From positions 1-35,992 of IMG/VR virus record IMGVR_UViG_3300034111_000140: a DNA stretch of 35,992 bases. The stretch is one strand, 5' to 3'. Below the pieces are notes generated by a model, which saw nothing but the letters and a program-made list of their open reading frames with translations, did no database searches and was not told the origin of the DNA. This document shows, in pieces, positions 28,064-35,950 of the stretch (its first letter is position 1; the number at the start of each line of letters is the position of its first letter). The translations under genes and the position numbers were made by a program. This stretch comes from a virus.

Positions 28064-30046
28064 ATGGCTGAGTTCAAAGAAGATACAGTTACTGAAGCTG
28101 ATCGTGAATTAGTTTCATTTATTGTTGATCACTGTAATCGTTGGAGAGATCACAGAGATGTAAACTATCTAGACAAATGGGAAGAGTATGAAAGACTTTG
28201 GAGAGGAATCTGGGATGGGGCTGACAAGACTCGTGAATCCGAGAGATCTCGTCTTATTACTCCCGCCCTCCAGCAAGCTATCGAAGGTAAGCAAGCTGAG
28301 ATTTCTGAAGCTGTCTTTGGTCGTGGTGAGTTCTTTGATATTGTTGATGATCGTCTTGATCCTGACCAACAAGATATTGCTATAGTACGTCAGCAAATGC
28401 ATGAGGACTTTAAGTTCTCTAGGATTAAGAAAGCAATTGATGATGTGATTCTCTTAGGAGAGTTATATGGTACAGGTATCGGAGAGATTATTGTAGAAGA
28501 AAAGACAGTGATGTCTCCAGCTACACAGCCTATCCCTGGCAGTGCAATGGCTGCTATCGGTGTAAAAGAACAGAAGAAGTTTATGGTAGGTCTAAACCCT
28601 ATCAACCCACGTAACTTCTTAGTTGATCCTAACGCTCGTGATGTAGAGTCTGCCTTGGGTGTTGCTATCGAAGAATACATGCCCTACTTCAAGATTGTGC
28701 AAGGCATGGTCGACGGTACGTATCGTAAAGTAGGAATTACTCCTAGCTACAACGATATGGACTTAGAACCTGTCCAAGAGATGTCTCCTAAGCAGGACGA
28801 CAAGGTAAGAGTTATTCGTTACTACGGTCTTGTTCCTAAGAGCTACTTAGAAGAATTAAAGAAGCAAGACGGAGAAGAAATAGTTGAACTCTTCCCTGAA
28901 GGTTCGATGGCTGAGGACTACCAAGACATGGTAGAAGCTCTTGTAGTGATTGCTGATGATCAGTGGCTCTTAAAGGCTGAAGAGAATCCTTACATGATGA
29001 AGGATCGTCCTATTGTCTCCTATCAAGCGGATTCCATGCCTGGTCGTTTCTGGGGTCGTGGTACTGCTGAGAAGGGCTACAACATGCAGAAGGCTATCGA
29101 CGCTCAGATCAGAGCTCACCTAGATAGTCTTGCTTTGACCACTGCTCCGATGATGGCAATGGATGCTACACGTCTACCACGTGGTGCTAAGTATGATGTA
29201 CGTCCAGGAAAGAACCTCTTAGTCAACGGTAATCCCAATGAGATCATGATGCCATTCAAGTTTGGCAACACAGATCCTCTAAATATGGGTACTGCTCAGA
29301 CTTTCCAATCAATGCTCCTCCAAGCTACAGGAACAATGGACGCTGCTGCTATGCCTAGCCAAGTAGCTGCTGGGGAAGCTTCAGGTGCTGGTCTTTCGAT
29401 GGCTCTCTCAGGCTTAATGAAGAAGAACAAGCGTACCTTGATTAACTTCCAAGAGGACTTTTTAATCCCGTTCATCACTAAATCTGCCTACAGATTCATG
29501 CAGTTTGACCCAGAGCGTTACCCAGTTAAGGACTTTGTGTTCTTGCCTGTATCTACCCTAGGAATGGTAGCTCGTGAGTACGAACAGCAGCAAATGATGG
29601 GCTTAATGTCCACTTTAGGAGGTCAATCTCCTATAATTCCAGTACTTTTACAAGGTGTAATCCAAGGTTCTAGCATTGCAAACCGTGAAGAAATCATTTC
29701 TACGCTCCAACAAATGAGTCAACCTGACCCAATGCAGCAGCAGATGCAACAGATTGCTATGGCTACGGCTGAGGCTACCCTACAGAAGACCCAAGCAGAG
29801 GCTGCTAAAGCCCTTGCAGAGGCTCAGAAAGCTGGAGCACAGGCTCAGGCTGTACCTGTTGAGGCTCAGGCTAAAGTAATCGCTGCAGCTTCTAAGAACA
29901 CTGCTGATCCTATGGCAGATGAGTTCGAGAAACGCATGAAAATCGCTGATCGTCTCATCAAAGTAGAGGATATTAAGTCCAATGAGCGTATTGCTGAGAT
30001 CCAAAGTATGGGAAAAATGCAAAAAGGGCTTGACAATTTAATGTAA
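28064..30046 (+). CDS. Portal protein (660 aa)
   Basis: An N-terminal acidic helix is followed by RLWRGIWDGADKTRESERSR, then LITPALQQAIEGKQAEISEA, typical of the large podovirus portal family. INPRNFLVDPNA and a wing region follow, then MPGRFWGRGTAEKGYNMQKA in the stem/crown area. The Gln/Ala-rich C-terminus (residues about 560-620, QPDPMQQQMQQIAMATAEAT) would form the barrel coiled coil. It makes the dodecameric ring for DNA entry and exit. Size and position right after terminase support the call. The last codons overlap the promoter at 30030. Confidence 0.9.
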   Translation: MAEFKEDTVTEADRELVSFIVDHCNRWRDHRDVNYLDKWEEYERLWRGIWDGADKTRESERSRLITPALQQAIEGKQAEISEAVFGRGEFFDIVDDRLDPDQQDIAIVRQQMHEDFKFSRIKKAIDDVILLGELYGTGIGEIIVEEKTVMSPATQPIPGSAMAAIGVKEQKKFMVGLNPINPRNFLVDPNARDVESALGVAIEEYMPYFKIVQGMVDGTYRKVGITPSYNDMDLEPVQEMSPKQDDKVRVIRYYGLVPKSYLEELKKQDGEEIVELFPEGSMAEDYQDMVEALVVIADDQWLLKAEENPYMMKDRPIVSYQADSMPGRFWGRGTAEKGYNMQKAIDAQIRAHLDSLALTTAPMMAMDATRLPRGAKYDVRPGKNLLVNGNPNEIMMPFKFGNTDPLNMGTAQTFQSMLLQATGTMDAAAMPSQVAAGEASGAGLSMALSGLMKKNKRTLINFQEDFLIPFITKSAYRFMQFDPERYPVKDFVFLPVSTLGMVAREYEQQQMMGLMSTLGGQSPIIPVLLQGVIQGSSIANREEIISTLQQMSQPDPMQQQMQQIAMATAEATLQKTQAEAAKALAEAQKAGAQAQAVPVEAQAKVIAAASKNTADPMADEFEKRMKIADRLIKVEDIKSNERIAEIQSMGKMQKGLDNLM

Positions 30047-30058
30047 ATATGGTATAAT
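30030..30058 (+). promoter_or_regulatory. Rightward promoter inside the end of the portal gene
   Basis: TTGACA (30030-30035), a 17-base spacer, and TATAAT (30053-30058) with TG at 30050-30051: a full consensus with the shared TATGGTATAATA. The -35 and half of the spacer are portal codons. It would boost transcription of scaffold and capsid genes. Confidence 0.87.
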
Positions 30059-30106
30059 ATTAGTACATAATACCACAATAAACTCTCCTTGTCAAGGAAA
30101 AAGAGT

Positions 30107-30364
30107 ATGAATAGAGAATTACAAGATTATTACGAAAACAGATTCAGCATGATGGCTACCCCAGGGTGGCAGGATCTGTTAGAAGACATAGATTTAATGC
30201 TTAGCTCCACAGACACCGTCAAAGGTGTAGACTCTGTAGAGCAACTCCACTTCAGAAAGGGAGAAGTCTCTATCATGACGTGGATCAAGAACTTAAAACA
30301 GTCTAGCGAAGAAGTATATGAGCAGCTTCAGCAGGAAGAAGACAATGCCAAGACGACTGTTTGA
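30107..30364 (+). CDS. Conserved small protein before scaffold (85 aa)
   Basis: The frame is open from a TTG at 30089, but ATG 30107 has AAGGAAAAAG upstream. The product MNRELQDYYENRFSMMATPG continues with WQDLLEDIDLM and LHFRKGEVSIMTWI, a helical family common at this place in podoviruses between portal and scaffold. Its function is unknown; a head-assembly accessory is likely. Its last 20 bases overlap the zinc-ribbon gene. Confidence 0.78.
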   Translation: MNRELQDYYENRFSMMATPGWQDLLEDIDLMLSSTDTVKGVDSVEQLHFRKGEVSIMTWIKNLKQSSEEVYEQLQQEEDNAKTTV

Positions 30365-30590
30365 ATTTGAATGTAAGAATTCACACAATACCGAAGCCTT
30401 CGTCGATGTTGACACAAAAGAAGTTTGGTGTGGTGAGTGTGGCGAGGTAGCTACTCGCATTCTTTCCTCTCCTAGGTTGGGTTTAGATCCAATCAGTGGA
30501 GATTTCCCTAGTGCTACGGCACGATGGTCAAAGATGAGAGCTGAGAAGCTGGCATTGGAAAGAAAAACAAAAGCTAATCACGGCTCGTAA
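30345..30590 (+). CDS. FmdB-like zinc-ribbon protein (81 aa)
   Basis: The start at 30345 gives MPRRLFEFECKNSHN, the usual start of FmdB-type ribbons. Cys10, Cys29 and Cys32 (VWCGECGEVATRI), with a nearby His, can bind zinc. The C-terminal SSPRLGLDPISGDFPSATAR then WSKMRAEKLA is the pattern of phage members. These small proteins are found beside head genes but have no proven function. Its 3' end forms part of a terminator-like hairpin. Confidence 0.85.
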   Translation: MPRRLFEFECKNSHNTEAFVDVDTKEVWCGECGEVATRILSSPRLGLDPISGDFPSATARWSKMRAEKLALERKTKANHGS

Positions 30591-30619
30591 ATGGACTCTT
30601 GACCACCGAGCTATTTTTT
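30582..30619 (+). terminator. Possible rho-independent terminator or attenuator before scaffold
   Basis: GGCTCG (30582-30587) pairs with CGAGCT (30607-30612, one G-U), with an inner TGG (30592-30594) pairing CCA (30603-30605). TTTTTT follows at 30614-30619. The stem is imperfect, so partial termination is more likely than a full stop. Confidence 0.5.
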
Positions 30620-30656
30620 AAATGTCCTAAAATCGCATTGCGACAGGAGAATATAC

Positions 30657-31484
30657 ATGGCTGCAAATTTTATCGAACTGCCCGAAGTAGATGCTAACGA
30701 GAAGTACACTGATCCAACACAACAACAAGAAGTAATCCCAGAACCTGCTGAAGAAATAGTAGGACAAACTGAAGAGGTTGCTCTAGAAGTACCTGAAAAG
30801 TATCGTGGTAAAGCTCTTGACGAGATTATTAAGATGCATCAAGAAGCCGAGAAGTTAATCGGACGACAGGCACAAGAGGTTGGAGAAGTACGCAAGTTAG
30901 CTGATTCGCTTCTAAAGCAACAACTCGAAACGAAGCACGACACACAGCCAAGTAAAGCACAAGAGATTGATTGGTTTGAAGACCCTGAGAAAGCAGTAAA
31001 ACAGGCTGTAGAAAATAATCCTGTTCTTAAGAAGATGCAAGAGGAGCAAGCTAAACAGGCTCAGCTCGTAGCACTGCAGACAATTGAGAAGGCACATCCT
31101 GATTTTGTAAACGTAGCACAGAGCGATGATTTCCAGCAATGGGTAACATCTTCTAAGATACGCACAAGGTTATACGAACAAGCGTCAGACTACGATGTAG
31201 ATTCAGCGTTAGAGTTACTAGATACTTACAAGTCTCTACGTAATATCAAACAACAACAGCAAGAAACAGTTAAAGCTGCTGATGAATCTCTTAAAAAAGT
31301 AGATGCTGAAACTAGAAGTAAAAACCTTAAAACTGCTGCAGTACAACAAGGTGGTACAGGGGAGTCAACAAGACCTGTTTATCGTCGTGCAGATCTTATT
31401 CGCTTAAGAATGCAAGACCCAGCTAGATACGAAAGCATGGCAGATGAAATTCTACAAGCTTACGCAGATGGTAGGGTTAAATAA
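30657..31484 (+). CDS. Scaffolding protein (275 aa)
   Basis: Placed directly before the capsid gene, with AGGAGAAT as ribosome binding site. It is highly charged and helical, with an acidic N-terminal half (PEPAEEIVGQTEEVALEVPE) and YRGKALDEIIKMHQEAEKLI GRQAQEVGEVR, a motif shared with many podovirus scaffolds. The basic C-terminal end (YRRADLIRLRMQDPARYES) is the usual capsid-binding helix. It guides prohead assembly and then leaves. Confidence 0.88.
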   Translation: MAANFIELPEVDANEKYTDPTQQQEVIPEPAEEIVGQTEEVALEVPEKYRGKALDEIIKMHQEAEKLIGRQAQEVGEVRKLADSLLKQQLETKHDTQPSKAQEIDWFEDPEKAVKQAVENNPVLKKMQEEQAKQAQLVALQTIEKAHPDFVNVAQSDDFQQWVTSSKIRTRLYEQASDYDVDSALELLDTYKSLRNIKQQQQETVKAADESLKKVDAETRSKNLKTAAVQQGGTGESTRPVYRRADLIRLRMQDPARYESMADEILQAYADGRVK

Positions 31485-31511
31485 CTTTAATTTAATTTTA
31501 GGAGATTTAAA

Positions 31512-32468
31512 ATGGCAACAGCAGCATACCCAGGTGGATCAACATCCATCGTTAACAAAACAGCAGCAGATAAATTCATTCCAGAAATTTGGTCTGATGA
31601 AGTAATCGCTGCATATCAGAAAAACCTAGTATTAGCAAACTTGGTCAATAAGATGACCATGAAGGGCAAGAAGGGCGACACGCTCCATATTCCTAAGCCA
31701 ACACGTGGTGTTGCAACAGCTAAAGCAGCTAACACTGCAGTTACTATTCAAGCTGACACCGAGACCGAAGTAAACGTCTCTATCGACCAGCACTTCGAGT
31801 ACTCACGTTTCATCGAAGACATCGTCGAAGTTCAGGCTTTGGCATCACTCCGTCGTTTCTACACAGAAGACGCTGGCTATGCTTTGGCTAAGAAAGTTGA
31901 CGACACATTGTTCCAATTAGGTAAGTCCTTTGGTAACGGTGACGCTTCTGACTGGACACATAGCACCAGCTATTTCATTGATGCATCTACTGGTTTAACT
32001 GCTTTTGCAGAAGACACTGTAACTACATCTGACGTATTCACTGACGCTGGTTTCCGTGCCTTGATCAAGCTCATGGACGATGCTGATACCCCAATGGATG
32101 GTCGTTTCTTTGCTGTTCCTCCATCATTGCGTGCAGCTATCATGGGAATTGATCGTTACAACAGCTCTGACTTCGTTGATGGTCGTGGTGTAAACAACGG
32201 TCAGATCGGTCAGCTCTATGGTATCGATATCTATGTAACCAGCAACTGCCCAGTAATCGAAACTGACGCTAACAACAGCGTTGGTGGCGATATTAAAGCA
32301 GCTATCTTGGCTCATCGTGATACAATGGTTCTTGCTGAGCAGATGTCTGTTCGTTCACAGACTCAGTACAAACAAGAGTATTTGTCTACTCTGTACACTG
32401 CTGACACCCTCTACGGTGTTAAAGTAGTACGTCCTGAGACTGGCTTTGTATTAGCAGTCAACGGCTAA
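31512..32468 (+). CDS. Major capsid protein (318 aa)
   Basis: An N-terminal arm (KTAADKFIPEIWSDEVIAAY, LVLANLVNKM) is followed by an E-loop-like stretch (GKKGDTLHIPKPTRG), a spine helix and P-domain features (YALAKKVDDTLFQLGKSFGN), PMDGRFFAVPPSLRAAIMGI and VKVVRPETGFVLAVNG at the end. These are typical of HK97-fold capsid proteins of T7-like and related podoviruses. The codons contain more C-ending forms (TTC, ATC, GAC) than neighbouring genes, as expected for the most highly expressed gene. A strong terminator follows. Confidence 0.93.
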   Translation: MATAAYPGGSTSIVNKTAADKFIPEIWSDEVIAAYQKNLVLANLVNKMTMKGKKGDTLHIPKPTRGVATAKAANTAVTIQADTETEVNVSIDQHFEYSRFIEDIVEVQALASLRRFYTEDAGYALAKKVDDTLFQLGKSFGNGDASDWTHSTSYFIDASTGLTAFAEDTVTTSDVFTDAGFRALIKLMDDADTPMDGRFFAVPPSLRAAIMGIDRYNSSDFVDGRGVNNGQIGQLYGIDIYVTSNCPVIETDANNSVGGDIKAAILAHRDTMVLAEQMSVRSQTQYKQEYLSTLYTADTLYGVKVVRPETGFVLAVNG

Positions 32469-32482
32469 TAGTAGTTCCTAAG

Positions 32483-32513
32483 ACTCTCCAGCTTCGGCTG
32501 GGGAGTTTTCTTT
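32483..32513 (+). terminator. Strong rho-independent terminator after the capsid gene
   Basis: ACTCTCCAGC (32483-32492), loop TTCG, GCTGGGGAGT (32497-32506): a 10-bp stem with one G-U pair and a UUCG tetraloop, followed by T-rich sequence to 32513. It separates head genes from the fibre gene, which then needs read-through or an unseen promoter. Confidence 0.92.
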
Positions 32514-32558
32514 AAGTGCATTCGCTGAGTGTATTTAAACAAATATAGGAGATAAATT

Positions 32559-35500
32559 TTGGCTATTTATCGTGGAGCTGGTGGTTCTGGCGATGCTGTA
32601 GAAGATTCTGCTAGTGAGGCTATATTAACAGTCCAAGCTAGAGACGCTGCTATTGCTGCACAAGCTGCTGCAGAGGTTGCTCAAACTGCTGCAGAGGCTG
32701 CCAAGACTGCTGCTGAATTAGCTGAAACAAACGCAGAGACTGCAGAGACTAATGCAGAGACTGCAGAAACTAATGCTGAAACTGCTGCAACTAACGCTGC
32801 AGCTTCTGCTAGTGCTGCTTCTACATCAGCTACTAATGCTGCTTCCTCAGCATCTTCTGCGGCTACTTCAGCAACCAACGCTGCTAATAGTTATAATAGT
32901 ACCTTAGCTATCTTTGGTGATGCTGCTGCTGTAGCTGCTGCGGTTACTGCTGCTCAAACAGCAGAGACTAACGCTGAGACTGCAGAGACTAACGCAGAGA
33001 CTGCTGCAACTAACGCTGCAAACTCTGCGTCAAATGCAAGTACTTCTGCAGCATCTGCTTCTTCTTCAGCATCTAGTGCCTCTTCCTCAGCTAGTAGTGC
33101 TTCTTCTTCAGCGTCTACTGCTACCACTCAAGCAACTAACGCAAGTAATTCTGCTTCTGCAGCGAGCACCTCTGCAACTAATGCATCTAATTCAGCATCT
33201 GCTGCAGCTACTTCAGCAACTAACGCAGCAAACAGTGCAACTGCAGCACAAACTGCAGAGACTAATGCAGAGACTGCAGAAACTAATGCTGCTGCTTCAG
33301 CAAGTTCTGCGTCAACCTCTGCAAGCAATGCCTCAACATCAGCAAGCAACGCTGCTACGTCTGCAACTAATGCAAGCAACTCAGCTAGTTCTGCTTCTAC
33401 CTCCGCTACTAATGCTTCTAACTCTGCTAGTTCCGCAGCTACTTCAGCTACTAATGCTGCAAACTCTGCTACATTAGCTGCTAGTTACACTCCTTCACAA
33501 ACTGGTAACGCAGGTAAGTATCTTAAAACTGACGGTACTAACACATCCTGGGATACACTAGATGGATCGGATATTAATTTATCTAGCCCTCCAGCTATCG
33601 GTGCTACTACCCCATCTACTGTAAACGCTACTACGATTACAGGACAGACAGCTAGGGTAAATGGTACTGGGCAGAATTTACTGTTACAGTCAAACTCTTT
33701 TACAAATGCCGCTTGGAACACAAACTCTGCATCTGTAACAGTTACTGGCGGTCAGTCTGACCCTTTTAGCGGCTCAACTGCATTTTTGGTAGTTGCAAGC
33801 GTTTCAAATACAGGACATAATTTATACGCTTCAAATTCACCTTTTAATGGTTTGGCTTTGCCATTTACTGTTAGTATTTATGTAAAAGCATCGGGCTACA
33901 CACTATTCTTTGTTTCAGATGTAGGAGCTGGAACTTTTGCTTGTACTTATGATTTAAATTCCCTAACTGTAACTCCAAGGGTGGGATGTACTGGAACAAT
34001 TACTGCGGTAACTGGAGCAACTGGGTGGTACAGAATTACATTAACTACTACAGCAGTTCAAACAGCAAACTCAAGGTTTGCTTTTGTTGGTTATCCAGTT
34101 GGTGCAACTTTAAATAATTTTGGAGCTACATTTGCTGGTGATGGAACAAGCGGTGTAGTTGTTTATGGGGCACAAGTAGAGTTTGGCTCAACAGCCAACA
34201 CCTACATCCCCACAACCACTACAGCAGTCTACGGAACTCCTACCTTATCCTTTAGTGGAGTATCTGAAATAGGTTTACTGTCTAATGGTGCATTGTATTT
34301 ACAACCAGCAGGAACAGGAGCATTACAAGCACAAGCTACTACATCTACTACAGCAGGTGGTAATGCTAGGGGTAGTTATGCAACAGATTGGCAAACATTA
34401 AGAGGTTCTGCTGGACAAGTTGCAAGTGGTTTAGGTTCTACAATAGTTGGCGGTACAAGCAATTCAGCTACTGCTAATGGTTGTATGGTTGGCGGTAGAA
34501 GCAATACTGCATCTGCTTCAGATTCTGTTGTTAGTGGTGGAAATGCAAATACAGCTAGTGGAGCATATTCAGCTATTGGCGGTGGAAATCTTAACACTGC
34601 TGCTGGATATTTTAATTTTATAGGTAGTGGATTTACAAACGCAGGTACAGCATTAGCGGCAGTAACTACTCAAAGCGGCACAATGAACGCTACTACAGCC
34701 GTAACGCTTAGTGGTTCTAACGCTAATATTAAAGTTGGGCAAATCATTACTGGCACATCAATAGCCAATGATACCTATGTAGCCGCCATAAGCGGAACAT
34801 CACTTACATTAAGCAAAGTAGCATCAGGTTCATCTACAAGCACTCTATCTTTCTTTACTCCTCATGGAGTAGTAGTAGGCGGTGGTAATAACCAAGCTAC
34901 AGGTAGTTATTCATTTATTGGTGGTGGTGGTGATGCTGGTACTGCGGCTAATAGGAATGTGGCTAGTGGGGATTGGTCTACGGTGGCTGGTGGGCAAACA
35001 AATACGGCTTCGGGTTTATATTCATCCGCAATAGGAGGAAGAACAAACACAGCGAGCGGTTCAGATGCCATTGTTGGCGGTCTTAATAATTTAGCATCAA
35101 GTACTGGAGCAATTGCATTATCTTATCAATCAACAGCAAGTGGTGTTGTTTCAGGAGTTTTTGGTGGAAGATATGGAACTACAAGAAGTATTGCTGGAAA
35201 TACGGTTTTTGCTGCTGCAAATGCTCCATTAGGTGGTGCATCAGGTTTATCTCAATCTGCCGTATTAGTTCTTGCCATCCAAACCACAGACGCAACTCCT
35301 ACTGCTCTTTGTTCAAACAACTCAGCCGCAGGAACAACAAACCAAGTAATCCTACCTAATAACTCTGCTTACTTCTTTAGAGGTGAAGTTATCTCAGGAG
35401 TTACTGGCGGTGGTAACACTAAAGGCTGGACTATTGAAGGGGTTATCAAGCGTGGTGCTAATGCGGCATCGACTGCCCTAGTAGGCACTCCTACAGTAAC

Positions 35501-35651
35501 TTCTAGCTTTGCTGATGCTGGTGCATCGACATGGACAATTGCAGTAACAGCAGACACAACTAATGGTGGATTAAGAGTTACCTTTACAGGGCAAGCTGCA
35601 ACGACTATTAGGACAGTCTGCCGCATTTCCAGCGTAGAAATGACCTACTGA
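32559..35651 (+). CDS. Large repetitive tail fibre protein (1030 aa), TTG start
   Basis: The start is TTG 32559 with AGGAG seven bases upstream; the product begins MAIYRGAGGSGDA, the attachment end used by many aquatic podovirus fibres. Residues about 30-310 are an Ala/Ser/Thr/Asn-rich repeat (AETNAET, SATNASNSASS units) forming a long shaft. A linker follows (GNAGKYLKTDGTNTSWDTLD), then a jelly-roll carbohydrate-binding-like domain at about 365-560 (FTVSIYVKAS, GWYRITLTTTA, VYGAQVEFGS, YIPTTTTA). Residues about 624-880 are YadA-head-like repeats (VGGRSNTASAS, IGGGNLNTAAG) interrupted by a small beta domain at about 697-768. The end matches the fibre fragment at 1-169. It binds the host surface. 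Confidence 0.92.
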   Translation: MAIYRGAGGSGDAVEDSASEAILTVQARDAAIAAQAAAEVAQTAAEAAKTAAELAETNAETAETNAETAETNAETAATNAAASASAASTSATNAASSASSAATSATNAANSYNSTLAIFGDAAAVAAAVTAAQTAETNAETAETNAETAATNAANSASNASTSAASASSSASSASSSASSASSSASTATTQATNASNSASAASTSATNASNSASAAATSATNAANSATAAQTAETNAETAETNAAASASSASTSASNASTSASNAATSATNASNSASSASTSATNASNSASSAATSATNAANSATLAASYTPSQTGNAGKYLKTDGTNTSWDTLDGSDINLSSPPAIGATTPSTVNATTITGQTARVNGTGQNLLLQSNSFTNAAWNTNSASVTVTGGQSDPFSGSTAFLVVASVSNTGHNLYASNSPFNGLALPFTVSIYVKASGYTLFFVSDVGAGTFACTYDLNSLTVTPRVGCTGTITAVTGATGWYRITLTTTAVQTANSRFAFVGYPVGATLNNFGATFAGDGTSGVVVYGAQVEFGSTANTYIPTTTTAVYGTPTLSFSGVSEIGLLSNGALYLQPAGTGALQAQATTSTTAGGNARGSYATDWQTLRGSAGQVASGLGSTIVGGTSNSATANGCMVGGRSNTASASDSVVSGGNANTASGAYSAIGGGNLNTAAGYFNFIGSGFTNAGTALAAVTTQSGTMNATTAVTLSGSNANIKVGQIITGTSIANDTYVAAISGTSLTLSKVASGSSTSTLSFFTPHGVVVGGGNNQATGSYSFIGGGGDAGTAANRNVASGDWSTVAGGQTNTASGLYSSAIGGRTNTASGSDAIVGGLNNLASSTGAIALSYQSTASGVVSGVFGGRYGTTRSIAGNTVFAAANAPLGGASGLSQSAVLVLAIQTTDATPTALCSNNSAAGTTNQVILPNNSAYFFRGEVISGVTGGGNTKGWTIEGVIKRGANAASTALVGTPTVTSSFADAGASTWTIAVTADTTNGGLRVTFTGQAATTIRTVCRISSVEMTY
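32718..33480 (+). repeat. Degenerate tandem repeats encoding the fibre shaft
   Basis: Short Ala/Thr/Asn codon units such as GCAGAGACTAACGCT recur at about 32725-32800, 32960-33015 and 33255-33290, between Ser/Ala-rich units of (GCA/TCT)-type codons. The repeats explain long open frames on the other strands here, which are not genes. Such arrays can change length by slippage or recombination, changing fibre length. Confidence 0.8.
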
Positions 35652-35683
35652 TTTGCATGAATTTTAAATAAAAAGGAAACATT

Positions 35684-35950
35684 ATGGCTCTCAAACTTTC
35701 TGTACAAACCCAATTTGGCGTACCAGCCCCACAAGCCTACGCTAGAATCACTAACTTCTTTGGCACTAAAGACCAAATCCAAGTCCAAGTCGCTATTCAT
35801 TATGACGAGTCGGCAAGGCATGGCAATATGGCTACAGTCAAAGAAAACGCACACTATATCAATATGGAAGATTTAAAGGGTGACTTAATCCCTGCAATCT
35901 ACGAAGTTTTAAAGACTTTTAGTGATTACGAAGGCGCAGAGGACTGCTGA
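35684..35950 (+). CDS. Conserved 88-aa fibre-associated protein, copy 2
   Basis: Same length as the gene at 179-445 and differing in only a few residues near the ends (KLSVQ for KLAVQ, FSDYEGAEDC for YSDYADAEDC). AAAAGGAAAC is the ribosome binding site. Bases 35705-35790 are identical to copy 1 and the next 65 bases after one mismatch are also identical, whereas the fibre ends upstream differ more. The gene after it is different here. It is a fibre accessory by association; the exact role is unknown. Confidence 0.85.
   Translation: MALKLSVQTQFGVPAPQAYARITNFFGTKDQIQVQVAIHYDESARHGNMATVKENAHYINMEDLKGDLIPAIYEVLKTFSDYEGAEDC

Noticed and set aside
33034-33477. 147-aa plus-strand open frame rich in Leu and Gln
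   Set aside because: It is a shifted frame of the fibre shaft repeat; repetitive codons without stops create long false frames here, as also on the minus strand at 32681-32878 and 33128-33379.
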